From positions 1 to 31,930 of IMG/VR virus record IMGVR_UViG_3300004806_000056: a stretch of 31,930 nt of DNA; one strand, 5' to 3'. The position numbers were made by a program, and so were the translations under genes. Below the pieces are notes generated by a model. That model had not been told where the DNA came from, searched no databases, and saw only the letters and a program-made list of their open reading frames with translations. Each line of letters begins with the position of its first letter. Positions within the stretch are counted from its first letter, which is position 1. Positions 6,201 to 15,057 of this stretch are shown piece by piece. This stretch comes from a virus.

Positions 6201-7123
6201 TGTACTTAACATTTCTAGCAGCATTTCTATTATCGGGAATGGCTGCATACTATTCAGTATTAGGATTAGCATTAATATTTGCAGGTGCTTTTTGGCCTGT
6301 CGTGTTTATGGGTTCTACTTTGGAATTTGCCAAGTTGGTTACTGCCTCTTGGTTATATCGTAATTGGAAAGTTGCACCTAAGTTATTAAAAACATATTTG
6401 GTATTTGCTGTGGTCGTTTTAATGTTACTCACATCAATGGGTATTTTTGGTTTCTTGGCCAAATCACATATTGATTCTACATTAGATTCTGGTGCTAATT
6501 CTGCTGAGTTAAAAGTATTAAACAAACAAGAGAAAAATGCTACTGAAAGATTAGATTACTTGTTGAAACGGGCTGGTAATCCAGAAACGGCATCTGCGAG
6601 TATTGATAGACAAATACAAACGACACAAAAAGAACTTACCACAATAAACAAACAAAGATTGCCTCTATTAAAATCCGAAAATAAATTAAATGCGGATGTT
6701 GGACCAATCAAGTATGTGGCAGATATGTTCTTTGGTACAGGTGATGGTGCATTAGATAAAGCCGTTCGATTGGTAATCTTTACGATTATGCTTGTATTTG
6801 ACCCTCTAGCTGTGTTATTATTGATAGCAGGAAATATTTCTTTAAGGCAAAAAGATGAGAAAGAAGAAGTTTCAATTCCCGTTTCGGTATCTGAACCTGT
6901 TGAGTTGTATAACGAAGCAATTCAAAAAGATGAAAAACGGGAGAGTGATAAGATTGAAATCAAAAAAGAAAACATCACTACAGTCGAGGCGTCAATGCCA
7001 CAGGAAGAAAAGATAACAACACATATAGCCGAAGGTGTTTATCGTGAAGAACCGGTTAAAAAATTAGAACCTAAGTATGATTATGATGCTGAATTGGCAT
7101 TTCGTGAAAAGGGAAATAAATGA
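6197..7123 (+). CDS. multi-pass membrane protein of unknown function
   Basis: 308 aa starting at ATGATG that overlaps the polymerase stop. Hydrophobic segments lie at about residues 3-25, 27-45, 67-92 and 188-212. Between the third and fourth is a long charged, probably coiled-coil region (about 95-160, with KQEKNATERLDYLLKRAG and QIQTTQKELTTINKQR). The C-terminal 90 residues are acidic/Lys-rich and probably disordered. Related proteins occur between gp43 and UvsX in some environmental T4-like phages, but I know of no function. Its place in the replication operon could mean anchoring of replication complexes to the inner membrane; this is inference. It overlaps uvsX by four bases. Confidence 0.8.
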   Translation: MMYLTFLAAFLLSGMAAYYSVLGLALIFAGAFWPVVFMGSTLEFAKLVTASWLYRNWKVAPKLLKTYLVFAVVVLMLLTSMGIFGFLAKSHIDSTLDSGANSAELKVLNKQEKNATERLDYLLKRAGNPETASASIDRQIQTTQKELTTINKQRLPLLKSENKLNADVGPIKYVADMFFGTGDGALDKAVRLVIFTIMLVFDPLAVLLLIAGNISLRQKDEKEEVSIPVSVSEPVELYNEAIQKDEKRESDKIEIKKENITTVEASMPQEEKITTHIAEGVYREEPVKKLEPKYDYDAELAFREKGNK

Positions 7124-8199
7124 GCATTTTAGATAAAATTAAAAAAAATAGTAGTATTAAAGATTCGGCTATTCTGTCGAAATCAAAATTCTTCACAAAC
7201 AAAGATATGATTCCCACCTCGGTGCCCATTATCAATGTGGCATTAAGTGGTCGATTAGATGGTGGTTTAACACCAGGTCTTACAATGTGGGCAGGTCCAT
7301 CCAAACATTTCAAGACAGCATTTTCATTGTTGATGGCCAAATCTTACTTGGACAAATATCCTGATGCAGCGTTACTTTTTTATGATTCGGAGTTTGGCAC
7401 TCCTCAGTCTTATTTTGATTCTTTTGGTATTGATACCTCCAGAGTTTTACATACACCTCTTACTGACATTGAACAATTAAAAATTGATATCATGCAACAG
7501 CTGAATCAAGTTGAACGGGGTGAACACCTCATCATTGTAGTGGATTCAATTGGTAACTTAGCATCCATTAAAGAAGTGAATGATGCACTTGATGGTAAAA
7601 CTGTTGGTGATATGTCGAGAGCCAAAGCAGTCAAATCTTTATTCCGTATGGTAACTCCTCATTTGAATCTTAAAGATATTCCAATGGTTGTAGTAAATCA
7701 CACATACATGGAAATTGGTATGTTTCCTAAAGCAATCGTTGGTGGTGGAACAGGTTCATACTATTCTGCCGATAACATTTTTGTTATTGGGCGCCAGCAA
7801 GAAAAAGAAGGTACTGAAGTTGTTGGATATAACTTTATTATTAATGTGGAGAAGTCCCGATATGTCCGAGAAAAATCTAAAATCCCTGTTACTGTTCGTC
7901 ATGATGGTGGCATTAGCCGTTGGAGTGGGTTACTTGATATTGCAATTGATAGTGGATTTGTTGTTAAACCATCTAATGGTTGGTACTCAAAGGTGGACGA
8001 GGATGGTGTTATAGAAGATAAAAAGTATCGTATTAAAGAAACCGATACTGCTGATTTCTGGATGCCAATTCTTAAAAACAAAAAGTTCCAAGAATCAGTA
8101 CAAAGCAAATACCAAATTGCAGCCGGTGACATTATGCAAGGTGGTTCTGAAAATATTTTTGATGATGTTGTTACTTCAAACGGAGTGGAAGATGATTGA
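7120..8199 (+). CDS. uvsX: UvsX, RecA-family recombinase
   Basis: 359 aa. Walker A is GPSKHFKT (59-66; T4 UvsX has GPSKSFKS). The catalytic-Glu strand is LLFYDSEFG (about 85-93) and Walker B is HLIIVVDSIGNL (about 136-147). The acidic C-terminus (MQGGSENIFDDVV...DD) is like the regulatory tail of RecA-type proteins. In T4-like phages UvsX forms filaments on single-stranded DNA with UvsY and gp32, and drives recombination-dependent replication and repair. It is translationally coupled to the genes on both sides. Confidence 0.97.
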   Translation: MSILDKIKKNSSIKDSAILSKSKFFTNKDMIPTSVPIINVALSGRLDGGLTPGLTMWAGPSKHFKTAFSLLMAKSYLDKYPDAALLFYDSEFGTPQSYFDSFGIDTSRVLHTPLTDIEQLKIDIMQQLNQVERGEHLIIVVDSIGNLASIKEVNDALDGKTVGDMSRAKAVKSLFRMVTPHLNLKDIPMVVVNHTYMEIGMFPKAIVGGGTGSYYSADNIFVIGRQQEKEGTEVVGYNFIINVEKSRYVREKSKIPVTVRHDGGISRWSGLLDIAIDSGFVVKPSNGWYSKVDEDGVIEDKKYRIKETDTADFWMPILKNKKFQESVQSKYQIAAGDIMQGGSENIFDDVVTSNGVEDD

Positions 8200-8515
8200 A
8201 GGCCTTGATTATTGTTACATTTATCCAAAAAATGATCCGGCTGCGGTACACATCCGACTTCTGGATGGGCAATATAAAGATACCATTTTTAAGTATGGTA
8301 AAGTAAAATTTGAGGAAAAGAATGACCTTGTCTATTTACTTTTTGGTTACGATGTGTTAGAATCCACCGTGGCGAAACCAAAGAAGTTGGAAAAGGATGC
8401 AGATTTTAAGAATTATCTTGGTGATTTACTTGTAGAAATTATGAGCTCAAATATGGAGCAGGAAGTTATTGATGAAGCTGGAACAAACGATACTAAAGAA
8501 TCTGATTTACAATGA
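8192..8515 (+). CDS. conserved protein in the T4 gene 40 position
   Basis: 107 aa from the ATG at 8192, preceded by GGAG at 8182-8185 inside the end of uvsX; an upstream in-frame ATG at 8117 lacks such a site. The protein is acidic. Its first 60 residues look like beta strands (DYCYIYPKND, AVHIRLLDGQYKDTIFKYG, LVYLLFGYDVL), followed by a helical, very acidic tail. In T4 the gene between uvsX and 41 is gene 40, a head-vertex assembly factor. Position is the only argument for equivalence here, because I cannot recognise gp40 sequence features. It overlaps the helicase gene by 44 bases. Confidence 0.75.
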   Translation: MIEGLDYCYIYPKNDPAAVHIRLLDGQYKDTIFKYGKVKFEEKNDLVYLLFGYDVLESTVAKPKKLEKDADFKNYLGDLLVEIMSSNMEQEVIDEAGTNDTKESDLQ

Positions 8516-9851
8516 TGATTACTTACGGAAAGTATTACCATTCCTAAAAACAGATTATTTTTCGGATAGTGTTGAGAGAACTTTATATGATGAAATCACC
8601 TCTTTTACCGAAACATATAATAAAACACCCACAATTGAAGCTATCTCTATTGCCGTCAAAGAGAGGCGTAATCTTACGTCTGATGAAGTACAAAGATGTG
8701 AAACTTACCTTGACGAAATTGAGAAGGCTAAATCAGAAGAATCTCAAATACCATGGCTTGTCGATAAAACAGAAAAATTCTGCCAAGAGAAAGCCATTTA
8801 TAACGCTGTATTGGGGTCTATTTCAATTCTGGACGGTAAGGACAAAGCGCATGATAAAGGTCAGATTCCCAAAATACTCTCGGATGCTTTAGCAATTAGT
8901 TTTGATAACTCAGTGGGACACGATTACCTTGATGATTCTGACCAGCGTTATGATTTTTATCATAGAAAAGAAGAACGAATTCCCTTTGACTTGGACTATT
9001 TTAACAAGATTACAAAAGGGGGATTACCGAACAAAACACTCAATATTGCGTTGGCTGGAACGGGTGTTGGTAAGAGTTTGTTTATGTGTCATGTGGCCGC
9101 AAGTGCTATGGTACAAGGTAAGAATGTTCTCTACATCACACTAGAAATGTCGGAAGAAAAGATTGCAGAACGTATTGATGCAAACCTTTTGAATACTGAC
9201 ATTGGTGACTTATCGGAATTACCCAAAGATTTATATGATAAGAAGGTCGCTCGTGTCCGTGAGAAGTGTACCGGCAAACTCATTATCAAAGAATATCCAA
9301 CAGCAGCTGCTTCAGCTATCCATTTCAGGACATTATTAAATGAACTCAATCTCAAAAGGTCTTTCGTGCCTGACATTATCTTTGTGGATTATCTTAATAT
9401 CTGTTGTTCTTCTCGTATCAAGGCTGGGGCGAATATTAACTCTTACACTTACGTTAAGTCCATCGCAGAAGAACTTAGGGGTCTTGCGGTTGAATGTAAT
9501 GTTCCTATTGTATCTGCTACTCAAACTACCAGAAGCGGATTCACATCGTCTGATCCTGGCTTGGAGGATACGAGTGAGAGTTTCGGGTTGCCTGCAACCG
9601 CCGATTTGATGTTTGCTTTGATTTCTTCCGAAGAATTGGAAGAACTTGGCCAGATGATGGTGAAACAATTAAAAAATAGATATAACGACCCAACATTCCA
9701 TAAACGATTTACAATTGGTGTGGATAGAGCCAAGATGAAATTATTTGATGTTGAACAATCAGCACAACAAGGCCTTGCAGATGCTGGCCATGTTGGTTCG
9801 CATAATAAAATTCAACACCCTAAAAAATCATTTGATGGATTCAAAGTATGA
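8472..9851 (+). CDS. 41: replicative DNA helicase, T4 gp41 (DnaB family)
   Basis: 459 aa from the ATG at 8472, with AGGAAG upstream (a TTG one codon earlier is less likely); T4 gp41 is 475 aa. The helical N-terminal domain covers about 1-150. The RecA-like motor has Walker A AGTGVGKS (195-202), the motif YITLEMSEEKIAERI, Walker B PDIIFVDYLNI (about 297-307) and the SATQTTRSG sensor segment. It unwinds ahead of the fork as a hexamer, moves 5'-3' and partners gp61 primase, which is encoded at 28996 instead of nearby. The C-terminus overlaps the next gene by four bases. Confidence 0.97.
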   Translation: MKLEQTILKNLIYNDDYLRKVLPFLKTDYFSDSVERTLYDEITSFTETYNKTPTIEAISIAVKERRNLTSDEVQRCETYLDEIEKAKSEESQIPWLVDKTEKFCQEKAIYNAVLGSISILDGKDKAHDKGQIPKILSDALAISFDNSVGHDYLDDSDQRYDFYHRKEERIPFDLDYFNKITKGGLPNKTLNIALAGTGVGKSLFMCHVAASAMVQGKNVLYITLEMSEEKIAERIDANLLNTDIGDLSELPKDLYDKKVARVREKCTGKLIIKEYPTAAASAIHFRTLLNELNLKRSFVPDIIFVDYLNICCSSRIKAGANINSYTYVKSIAEELRGLAVECNVPIVSATQTTRSGFTSSDPGLEDTSESFGLPATADLMFALISSEELEELGQMMVKQLKNRYNDPTFHKRFTIGVDRAKMKLFDVEQSAQQGLADAGHVGSHNKIQHPKKSFDGFKV

Positions 9852-10963
9852 AATTAGAAAAAGAAGATGCTTTATATTGTGCAAATCTATTGCATGATTA
9901 TTTTAGTAATTTTGACCGCATTGATGAATATATGCGTAGTCAGAAAATGATTCAAATTGATGCGTTGCCAACCACCTTACCCGGTTGTGGCCTTGAGGAA
10001 GATTTATTTTCTGATTTCACCATGCACCCAAAAGATATGGATATTGAATTAATGGAAATGGACAGTTCTCGTTGGGACGATTACATTCGTGTAATCTCCT
10101 CTCACGTTACTCCTTCCTCAATTCCTGGTAGAAGTGTGAAGTTTGCGGTCAATGAAAAGAATTCAAATAAGATTTTGGGATTCATCCGTCTTGGTTCTCC
10201 TGTTATCAATATGAAACCAAGAAATGAATTACTTCAACAAGTATTTTCCCAAACTCCAGGTTTTGCAAAGTCATTCAATAATACCACAATTATGGGGTTC
10301 ACTATTGTACCAGCACAACCGTTTGGTTACAATTATCTTGGTGGTAAACTCTTGGCTGCAATCTGTTGTTCACATACCATCCGTGAAGTATTGAATAAGA
10401 AATACAATATGAATCTATGCCTGTTTGAAACCACCAGTTTATATGGTAGTTCCAAAACGGTATCTCAATATGATGGTATGAAACCTTATATCAGATTCAG
10501 AGGATTGACCGACAGTAACTTCATTCCGATGATGGACGGTGATTCTTATCGTAAGATGAAAGAGTATATCGAATCAAAGACAGGTGAAGATTTGGTTGAT
10601 CCTGAGGGTTCCAGTAAGAAGTTAAAGGCCACAATGAAAACTATCAGTATGGTCAAAATGGCATTAAAAGGAACACCAGAACTGGCAAAGTTCAACGAAA
10701 TGATTGATAATGCCAAGAAGTTAACCGAAAAGAAAAGGTATTATACTTCCAACTATGGTTTTAAGAACTATGTTGATGTGGTTAACGGAAAAGCAGATGT
10801 GTTGATTAAAGATGAAAACTATGATAAGTTTGAGTTTGACAACATTATTGCATGGTGGAAAAACAAAGCGTCCAATCGTTTTGAAACACTCCAAAGAGAA
10901 GGTCGTATTCGTACCGATTTAGAAGTGTGGACAAATGGTGCAAATATTGACATTATCCGGTAA
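9848..10963 (+). CDS. conserved phage protein, DUF4338/DruA-like
   Basis: 371 aa. The segment from KILGFIRLGSPV through TTIMGFTIVPAQPFGYNYLG to KLLAAICCSHTIREVLNKKY and LCLFETTSLYG has the order of features I associate with DUF4338: a conserved G-F/Y strand, a short Pro-bearing strand, 'nyl-gg-kLLa' helix and 'leTts'. DUF4338 includes DruA of the Druantia anti-phage system. The last 120 residues are Lys-rich and helical. It is the last gene of the replication operon, coupled to gp41, which suggests a role in DNA metabolism. Assignment is from memory of the family pattern and needs a profile search. A promoter for the next gene lies inside its last codons. Confidence 0.7.
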   Translation: MKLEKEDALYCANLLHDYFSNFDRIDEYMRSQKMIQIDALPTTLPGCGLEEDLFSDFTMHPKDMDIELMEMDSSRWDDYIRVISSHVTPSSIPGRSVKFAVNEKNSNKILGFIRLGSPVINMKPRNELLQQVFSQTPGFAKSFNNTTIMGFTIVPAQPFGYNYLGGKLLAAICCSHTIREVLNKKYNMNLCLFETTSLYGSSKTVSQYDGMKPYIRFRGLTDSNFIPMMDGDSYRKMKEYIESKTGEDLVDPEGSSKKLKATMKTISMVKMALKGTPELAKFNEMIDNAKKLTEKKRYYTSNYGFKNYVDVVNGKADVLIKDENYDKFEFDNIIAWWKNKASNRFETLQREGRIRTDLEVWTNGANIDIIR

Positions 10964-10974
10964 ATGTGTATAAT
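10947..10974 (+). promoter_or_regulatory. sigma70-type promoter overlapping the end of the replication operon
   Basis: TTGACA at 10947-10952 and TATAAT at 10969-10974 with a 16-base spacer. The next bases (AATAAATA, ending at 10979) also partly resemble a late promoter. It would start transcription about 25 bases before the ATG at 11007. Confidence 0.7.
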
Positions 10975-11006
10975 AAATACTCCAAAAACAACTTATGAGT
11001 ATTTAA

Positions 11007-12107
11007 ATGAAAATTCCAACTAAAGTAAATCAAGCTCCAGTAATGGGTTCCGGTGCAGGTTCGGAGGTAACCGCTCTTGCAGAATGTTTACAAGCTTATG
11101 CCTGTGCGACAAGACAATATTTGGGCACAAGTTTATCAGACATTTCTCAAATAACAGATAAAACAATAGGTGATGCCAATTGTGATAGAAGTTTACCTTC
11201 TTGTTTAAAAAGTTTAGATGACGATTGGTTTCATAGTGTTATCGTTACAGCTAATCAAATATTTCATGATGTTCCAGATAGTTCTTCACAAAAATTTACA
11301 TTTCATCGTGGTGGAAAATTAGTTGGCCAAATATATTCTGAATTTGGTAAATTTAGAAAAGTTAGTGGAATTGTCGGTGATGATAAATGGAATCCCGCAG
11401 ACATTTGGATGGTAAAAAAAGGATTTATTTTTAAATCGGATTGGGATTCATTGCAAGATTACAATGGATACATTTATGATGAATTTGCAAAAACCAATTT
11501 AATCGGAATTTCACTTAAAAAAGTTCCTAAAGGTTCGCCCCATGCAGAAATTTTTAATAATGGAAAACCTCCTAATGCAATATATACTGGAATAAAATTA
11601 GGTCAAAATATGTTTGATTCAAAAGATATATACATTCAATTTAAATCTTCAGGTAAAGATGGTGAAATACAATTAAGAAATTTCTCCAGTAGACCAGTAA
11701 CTAGTTCTTGGCAAGGAGAAATCAAAGGTAAAACTGCTGCTGGTGGAAAAATTGGTGGTGGTAATGTAATGCAATCTGCTATTGATTCAGGAATAACAAG
11801 AGGAAAATTAATGTTTCCTCAAGACTTTCAATCGCAAATTGCAAAACCTTCCGATGCAACATTTAAAAAATTTGCAACGATGTTTAAAGAATTATCTGGA
11901 TCCAGAGCAAAAGTTGAGGATTTAATTATGGAGGCTAAAAAATCTCAAAGAAAAGACCAAGTCTGGTGGATGTCAAAATACATAGGAATAGATTTCTGTT
12001 ATACAATGTTAAAAGAAAAGAAACAATCTGCAATAACAAAATGGTTATTTGGTTATGGTTCTTCGGCAACAAAGAATAGTAGTATTTTTATTAAATATAG
12101 CGCATAG
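11007..12107 (+). CDS. conserved phage protein of unknown function, possible nuclease-like core
   Basis: 366 aa under its own promoter. Near residues 125-180 a segment DDKWNPADIWMVKKG is followed about 40 residues later by LIGISLKKVPKGSPHAE. An Asp at the end of a strand followed by a strand with (D/E/S)xK is the layout of PD-(D/E)xK nucleases, with Ser in place of the second acid. Other recognisable pieces are KLGQNMFDSKDIYIQF and a Gly-rich loop SSWQGEIKGKTAAGGKIGGG (about 230-250). I believe similar proteins occur in marine T4-like phages without known function. Nuclease activity is a structural guess; a structural or DNA-binding role is equally open. Confidence 0.75.
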   Translation: MKIPTKVNQAPVMGSGAGSEVTALAECLQAYACATRQYLGTSLSDISQITDKTIGDANCDRSLPSCLKSLDDDWFHSVIVTANQIFHDVPDSSSQKFTFHRGGKLVGQIYSEFGKFRKVSGIVGDDKWNPADIWMVKKGFIFKSDWDSLQDYNGYIYDEFAKTNLIGISLKKVPKGSPHAEIFNNGKPPNAIYTGIKLGQNMFDSKDIYIQFKSSGKDGEIQLRNFSSRPVTSSWQGEIKGKTAAGGKIGGGNVMQSAIDSGITRGKLMFPQDFQSQIAKPSDATFKKFATMFKELSGSRAKVEDLIMEAKKSQRKDQVWWMSKYIGIDFCYTMLKEKKQSAITKWLFGYGSSATKNSSIFIKYSA

Positions 12108-12114
12108 GTAATTT

Positions 12115-12420
12115 ATGGGATTGATTGATTTTGATAAACTGGCAAAACAATATGCCACACAAGAAGATGACTTTGGATTCTCCGCAGTAAGTGAAGAAGA
12201 TTATAATGCTCGTATTGCCAATGAAGTAAACAAGGTTACCAAACCTGTTGAGAATATGGTTGTAGATTATAAATCAAGATTGGAACAATTGGAAAATATG
12301 ATTGTTCCTTTTCTCACTAAACTACATTCGACCGGAGATAAAGAATACATATATTGGCCAAATCGTAAACCTGCAATAGAAAAACAAATTGAGAAGATAC
12401 TAAAACTGACTAGAGAATAA
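12115..12420 (+). CDS. 101-aa conserved coiled-coil protein, function unknown
   Basis: Starts seven bases after the preceding stop. It is mainly helical and acidic, with a coiled-coil-like stretch VTKPVENMVVDYKSRLEQLE followed by NMIVPFLTKL, then a short aromatic loop (KEYIYWPNRKP) and a closing Lys-rich helix. There is no signal or TM segment. Proteins of this size and pattern are seen in marine T4-like phages, but the function is unknown. It sits between the 366-aa protein and the glycosyltransferase cassette, three bases from the latter. Confidence 0.7.
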   Translation: MGLIDFDKLAKQYATQEDDFGFSAVSEEDYNARIANEVNKVTKPVENMVVDYKSRLEQLENMIVPFLTKLHSTGDKEYIYWPNRKPAIEKQIEKILKLTRE

Positions 12421-12422
12421 TT

Positions 12423-13154
12423 ATGAAACCATTAGTGACTGTGATTACTCCCACCACGGGAGCGCATTACCTCAGGCAAGCAATCCAATCTGTAAAATCC
12501 CAAACATACGAAAATATACAACACCTTGTGGTGGTTGATGGTGTTCATCCTAAAGCTCATGTAATTCTACAAGATTATCCTGGTTTGGATGTTATTGAAT
12601 TACCCTATGCAACAGGAACAGACCGATACAATGGCCACCGAATCTACGGTGCATCCATCTATCTTTGCAAAGGTGAATATGTATGTTTCTTGGATGAAGA
12701 TAACTGGTTAGAACCAGACCATGTTGAATCACTAATGGAAACCATCGAGGCAGGTAATCAATGGGCATTTTCACTACGCAAGATTACCGATAAAGATGGT
12801 AATTATATGTGTAATGATGATTGTGAATCCTTAGGAAAATGGCCTTCTTGCTTGGGTGAACAAGATTATTTTGTCGATGTGGGTTGTTATTTCTTACCTA
12901 AAAACATCGCATTACAATTAACACCAATTTGGTATCGTAAAGCCAGAGAACCAGGTGTACCAGAAGTAGATAGAATGTTGGTTCATGTTCTCCGTCAAAA
13001 TAACTTGACATACGACACCAATTACCTGTATACTCTTAATTATCGTACAGGAAATACCGAGAGGTCAGTACAAAAAGAATTCTTCTTACATAACAATGAA
13101 GTGATGAAACAAAAATATAATGGAACATTACCATGGCAAAAAAAGACCTCATAA
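12423..13154 (+). CDS. glycosyltransferase family 2 (GT-A)
   Basis: 243 aa. The N-terminus VTVITPTTGAHYLRQAIQSV with KSQTYENIQHLVVVDG is the typical GT2 start. The metal/nucleotide site is CFLDEDNWLEPDHV (about 82-95), where DED takes the DxD role. Conserved acceptor-side features continue with GCYFLPKNIA. It transfers a sugar from UDP- or other nucleotide sugars with inversion. It is the first gene of a compact cassette of eight genes (12423-17732) for sugar transfer and methylation; the next gene overlaps it by 22 bases. No signal peptide or TM is seen, so it acts in the cytoplasm. Confidence 0.88.
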   Translation: MKPLVTVITPTTGAHYLRQAIQSVKSQTYENIQHLVVVDGVHPKAHVILQDYPGLDVIELPYATGTDRYNGHRIYGASIYLCKGEYVCFLDEDNWLEPDHVESLMETIEAGNQWAFSLRKITDKDGNYMCNDDCESLGKWPSCLGEQDYFVDVGCYFLPKNIALQLTPIWYRKAREPGVPEVDRMLVHVLRQNNLTYDTNYLYTLNYRTGNTERSVQKEFFLHNNEVMKQKYNGTLPWQKKTS

Positions 13155-13996
13155 TTGGTGCATTTAAGAATTATAATTACAACCAGATAAAACCTTGGAT
13201 TGAATCTATCAACCAATGTGGTTTCAAAGGTGATAAAGTTCTCATTGCTCTTAATGCTACAACCGAAACAGTTAAGAAAATCGAAGATTCTGGTTTTCAA
13301 GTAATACAACCCGGTGGAACAAGTAACATGATGTTTCACATGGAACGATTTCTACATATCTACACATATCTGTTACACAATTACCAAAATTATCGTTATG
13401 TAATCACGACTGATGTTCGTGATGTGGTCTTTCAAGATAATCCAAGTCAATATTTGGAAAATGTTTTGGATATTAATGGTCCGTATATTGTGGCATCTTC
13501 TGAAGCAATCCAAATCAAAAACGAAAAATGGAATCACGACAATATTAAAACTTGTTTTGGCCAATATTTTTTAGACCAAGTTAGTGAAACACCTGTTTAT
13601 AATGTAGGTACACTTGCTGGTTATTCTGAACATATCCGTGATTTGTGTGCTATGTTATATCATATGTCATCTAATCGAGCTGATTGGGTTGCAGACCAAG
13701 CCGCATATAATATACTTTTAAATTTGTTTCCCTATAATGATGGAAAATATACCCATTGGGCTCATCTGGCGGATGGATGGACTTGTAATCTCCATGTAAC
13801 TAATAAACCAGACCAACTGGAACAATTTGGTCCACATCTATTAGAACCAAGACCTGTATTTAAAGATAATGTGGTTGTTACTGGTGCAACAGCTGACCCA
13901 TACTGTATTGTTCACCAATATGACCGTGTTCCCGAAATGAAACAATATTTTGAAAAAAAATATGGTGTTGAAGATTTAATTACCTTTAGAACATAA
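13133..13996 (+). CDS. putative glycosyltransferase (GT-A-like, DVRD motif)
   Basis: 287 aa, from the ATG that overlaps the GT2 gene by 22 bases. The N-terminal strand-helix pattern (KKDLIIGAFKNYNYNQIKPW) and YRYVITTDVRDVVFQDNP (about 85-102) resemble nucleotide-diphospho-sugar transferases in which D-x-R-D/D-V-R-D takes the DxD role. YNVGTLAGYSEHI corresponds to the acceptor-loop region 'fNaGv' of many GT-A enzymes, and WVADQAAYN matches the conserved D-Q motif near the C-terminus. Substrates cannot be inferred. It overlaps the next gene by one base. Confidence 0.8.
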   Translation: MAKKDLIIGAFKNYNYNQIKPWIESINQCGFKGDKVLIALNATTETVKKIEDSGFQVIQPGGTSNMMFHMERFLHIYTYLLHNYQNYRYVITTDVRDVVFQDNPSQYLENVLDINGPYIVASSEAIQIKNEKWNHDNIKTCFGQYFLDQVSETPVYNVGTLAGYSEHIRDLCAMLYHMSSNRADWVADQAAYNILLNLFPYNDGKYTHWAHLADGWTCNLHVTNKPDQLEQFGPHLLEPRPVFKDNVVVTGATADPYCIVHQYDRVPEMKQYFEKKYGVEDLITFRT

Positions 13997-14322
13997 TGGA
14001 TAATATAACTTTTGATTTTGAAATTGATGCATTTGGTGTTCACAATGAACTTGATGGTAAGAAAAATGTTATCTATGAAATTAGAACACTTCTTTGTTGT
14101 ACCTTAACTGAAGGTGATACATCAGGAACAAGAAAACAATTATTTGTTATTCATATTCCGGTTGATAATTTGAATAATTTTGTAGAATATGAAAATGTAA
14201 CAAAAGAACTTGCCACCAGTTGGTTGGAAAAACATCAATCAGACAACTATATCGAAGATTTAAAACGAAGAATGATAAATGATTTATATCCCAAACAACA
14301 ATATCTAAAACCTAATTTTTAA
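13996..14322 (+). CDS. 108-aa protein in the glycosyltransferase cassette, unknown
   Basis: The ATG shares its A with the preceding TAA stop. The protein is acidic with a strand-rich first half (NITFDFEIDAFGVHNELDGK, VIYEIRTLLCCTL) and a helical second half with many charged residues. No family is recognised. Tight coupling within the cassette suggests it is made with the transferases, possibly as a partner; nothing else supports a function. Confidence 0.65.
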   Translation: MDNITFDFEIDAFGVHNELDGKKNVIYEIRTLLCCTLTEGDTSGTRKQLFVIHIPVDNLNNFVEYENVTKELATSWLEKHQSDNYIEDLKRRMINDLYPKQQYLKPNF

Positions 14323-14324
14323 TT

Positions 14325-15056
14325 ATGAAACCTACAATCGGATTTTACGACCACGCCAATACTCATCCTAATGCAACAGAATTTATGATTCGTAGTATTA
14401 GAAAGTTTTATCCTGATGCACCGATTGTTATTTCTACCGACAATGTTTCTGGTTATGAATCGATGACCAAACAATATAATTGCATTTACCAGCCACATAA
14501 TTGGACTTTGGGTCCACAAACGCAACCTTTTGGTTATCGTAAAGATAAAGCAATTGAATGGTTGGATAGATTACACCAAGGTGTCAAAGAAATGAATACT
14601 GATTTCTTTACAATGATGGAAGATGATGTTGTGATATTATCAGATATTCATTTAGAACCTGAATGGGAAATGGTTGGCCATGTATTGCAATATCCAGGTC
14701 AAGTGCCTGCTTTTCCGCAAGCACTAGTAGATATGATTGTTGATTATTCTGGTGTAGTTCCCAAAAAGAATTACTATACAACAGGTGGTGGTTCTTTTTT
14801 TAAGACTTCCACCTTTTTAGAAAACTATGATAGTGTCCGTTCTTGGTTGATTACACACATTGATACGATTCAAGATAACTTTTATCCCACTCTTGGGTGG
14901 ATGGATTCTTATATGACAGTATTTTATCTGTTATGTGGTAAAGATTTAACGGAGAATCCAAGGTTCTATAATATCTGGCCAACAAAGATTCCTTTCGACC
15001 TATCTACTATTCCACCTGAATACAATCTAGTTCACAACTTTAAAAATTATTATTAA
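14325..15056 (+). CDS. putative glycosyltransferase (GT-A-like, EDD motif)
   Basis: 243 aa. It starts with PTIGFYDHANTHPNATEFM and a strand APIVISTDN, then FFTMMEDDVVI (about 94-104), where EDD is the probable metal-binding site. YYTTGGGSFFKTSTFLENY resembles the acceptor-loop motif of GT-A enzymes and GWMDSYMTVFYLL the following acidic motif. There is no membrane segment. It is two bases from its upstream and one base from its downstream neighbour. Confidence 0.75.
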   Translation: MKPTIGFYDHANTHPNATEFMIRSIRKFYPDAPIVISTDNVSGYESMTKQYNCIYQPHNWTLGPQTQPFGYRKDKAIEWLDRLHQGVKEMNTDFFTMMEDDVVILSDIHLEPEWEMVGHVLQYPGQVPAFPQALVDMIVDYSGVVPKKNYYTTGGGSFFKTSTFLENYDSVRSWLITHIDTIQDNFYPTLGWMDSYMTVFYLLCGKDLTENPRFYNIWPTKIPFDLSTIPPEYNLVHNFKNYY

Positions 15057-15057
15057 T

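Noticed and set aside
7715-8014. 99-aa + strand ORF inside uvsX.
   Set aside because: No codon-bias shift or ribosome-binding site like that at 20260; ordinary shadow frame.
8569-9144. Two + strand ORFs (107 and 80 aa) inside the helicase gene.
   Set aside because: Low-quality composition and no ribosome-binding sites; the helicase frame explains the sequence.
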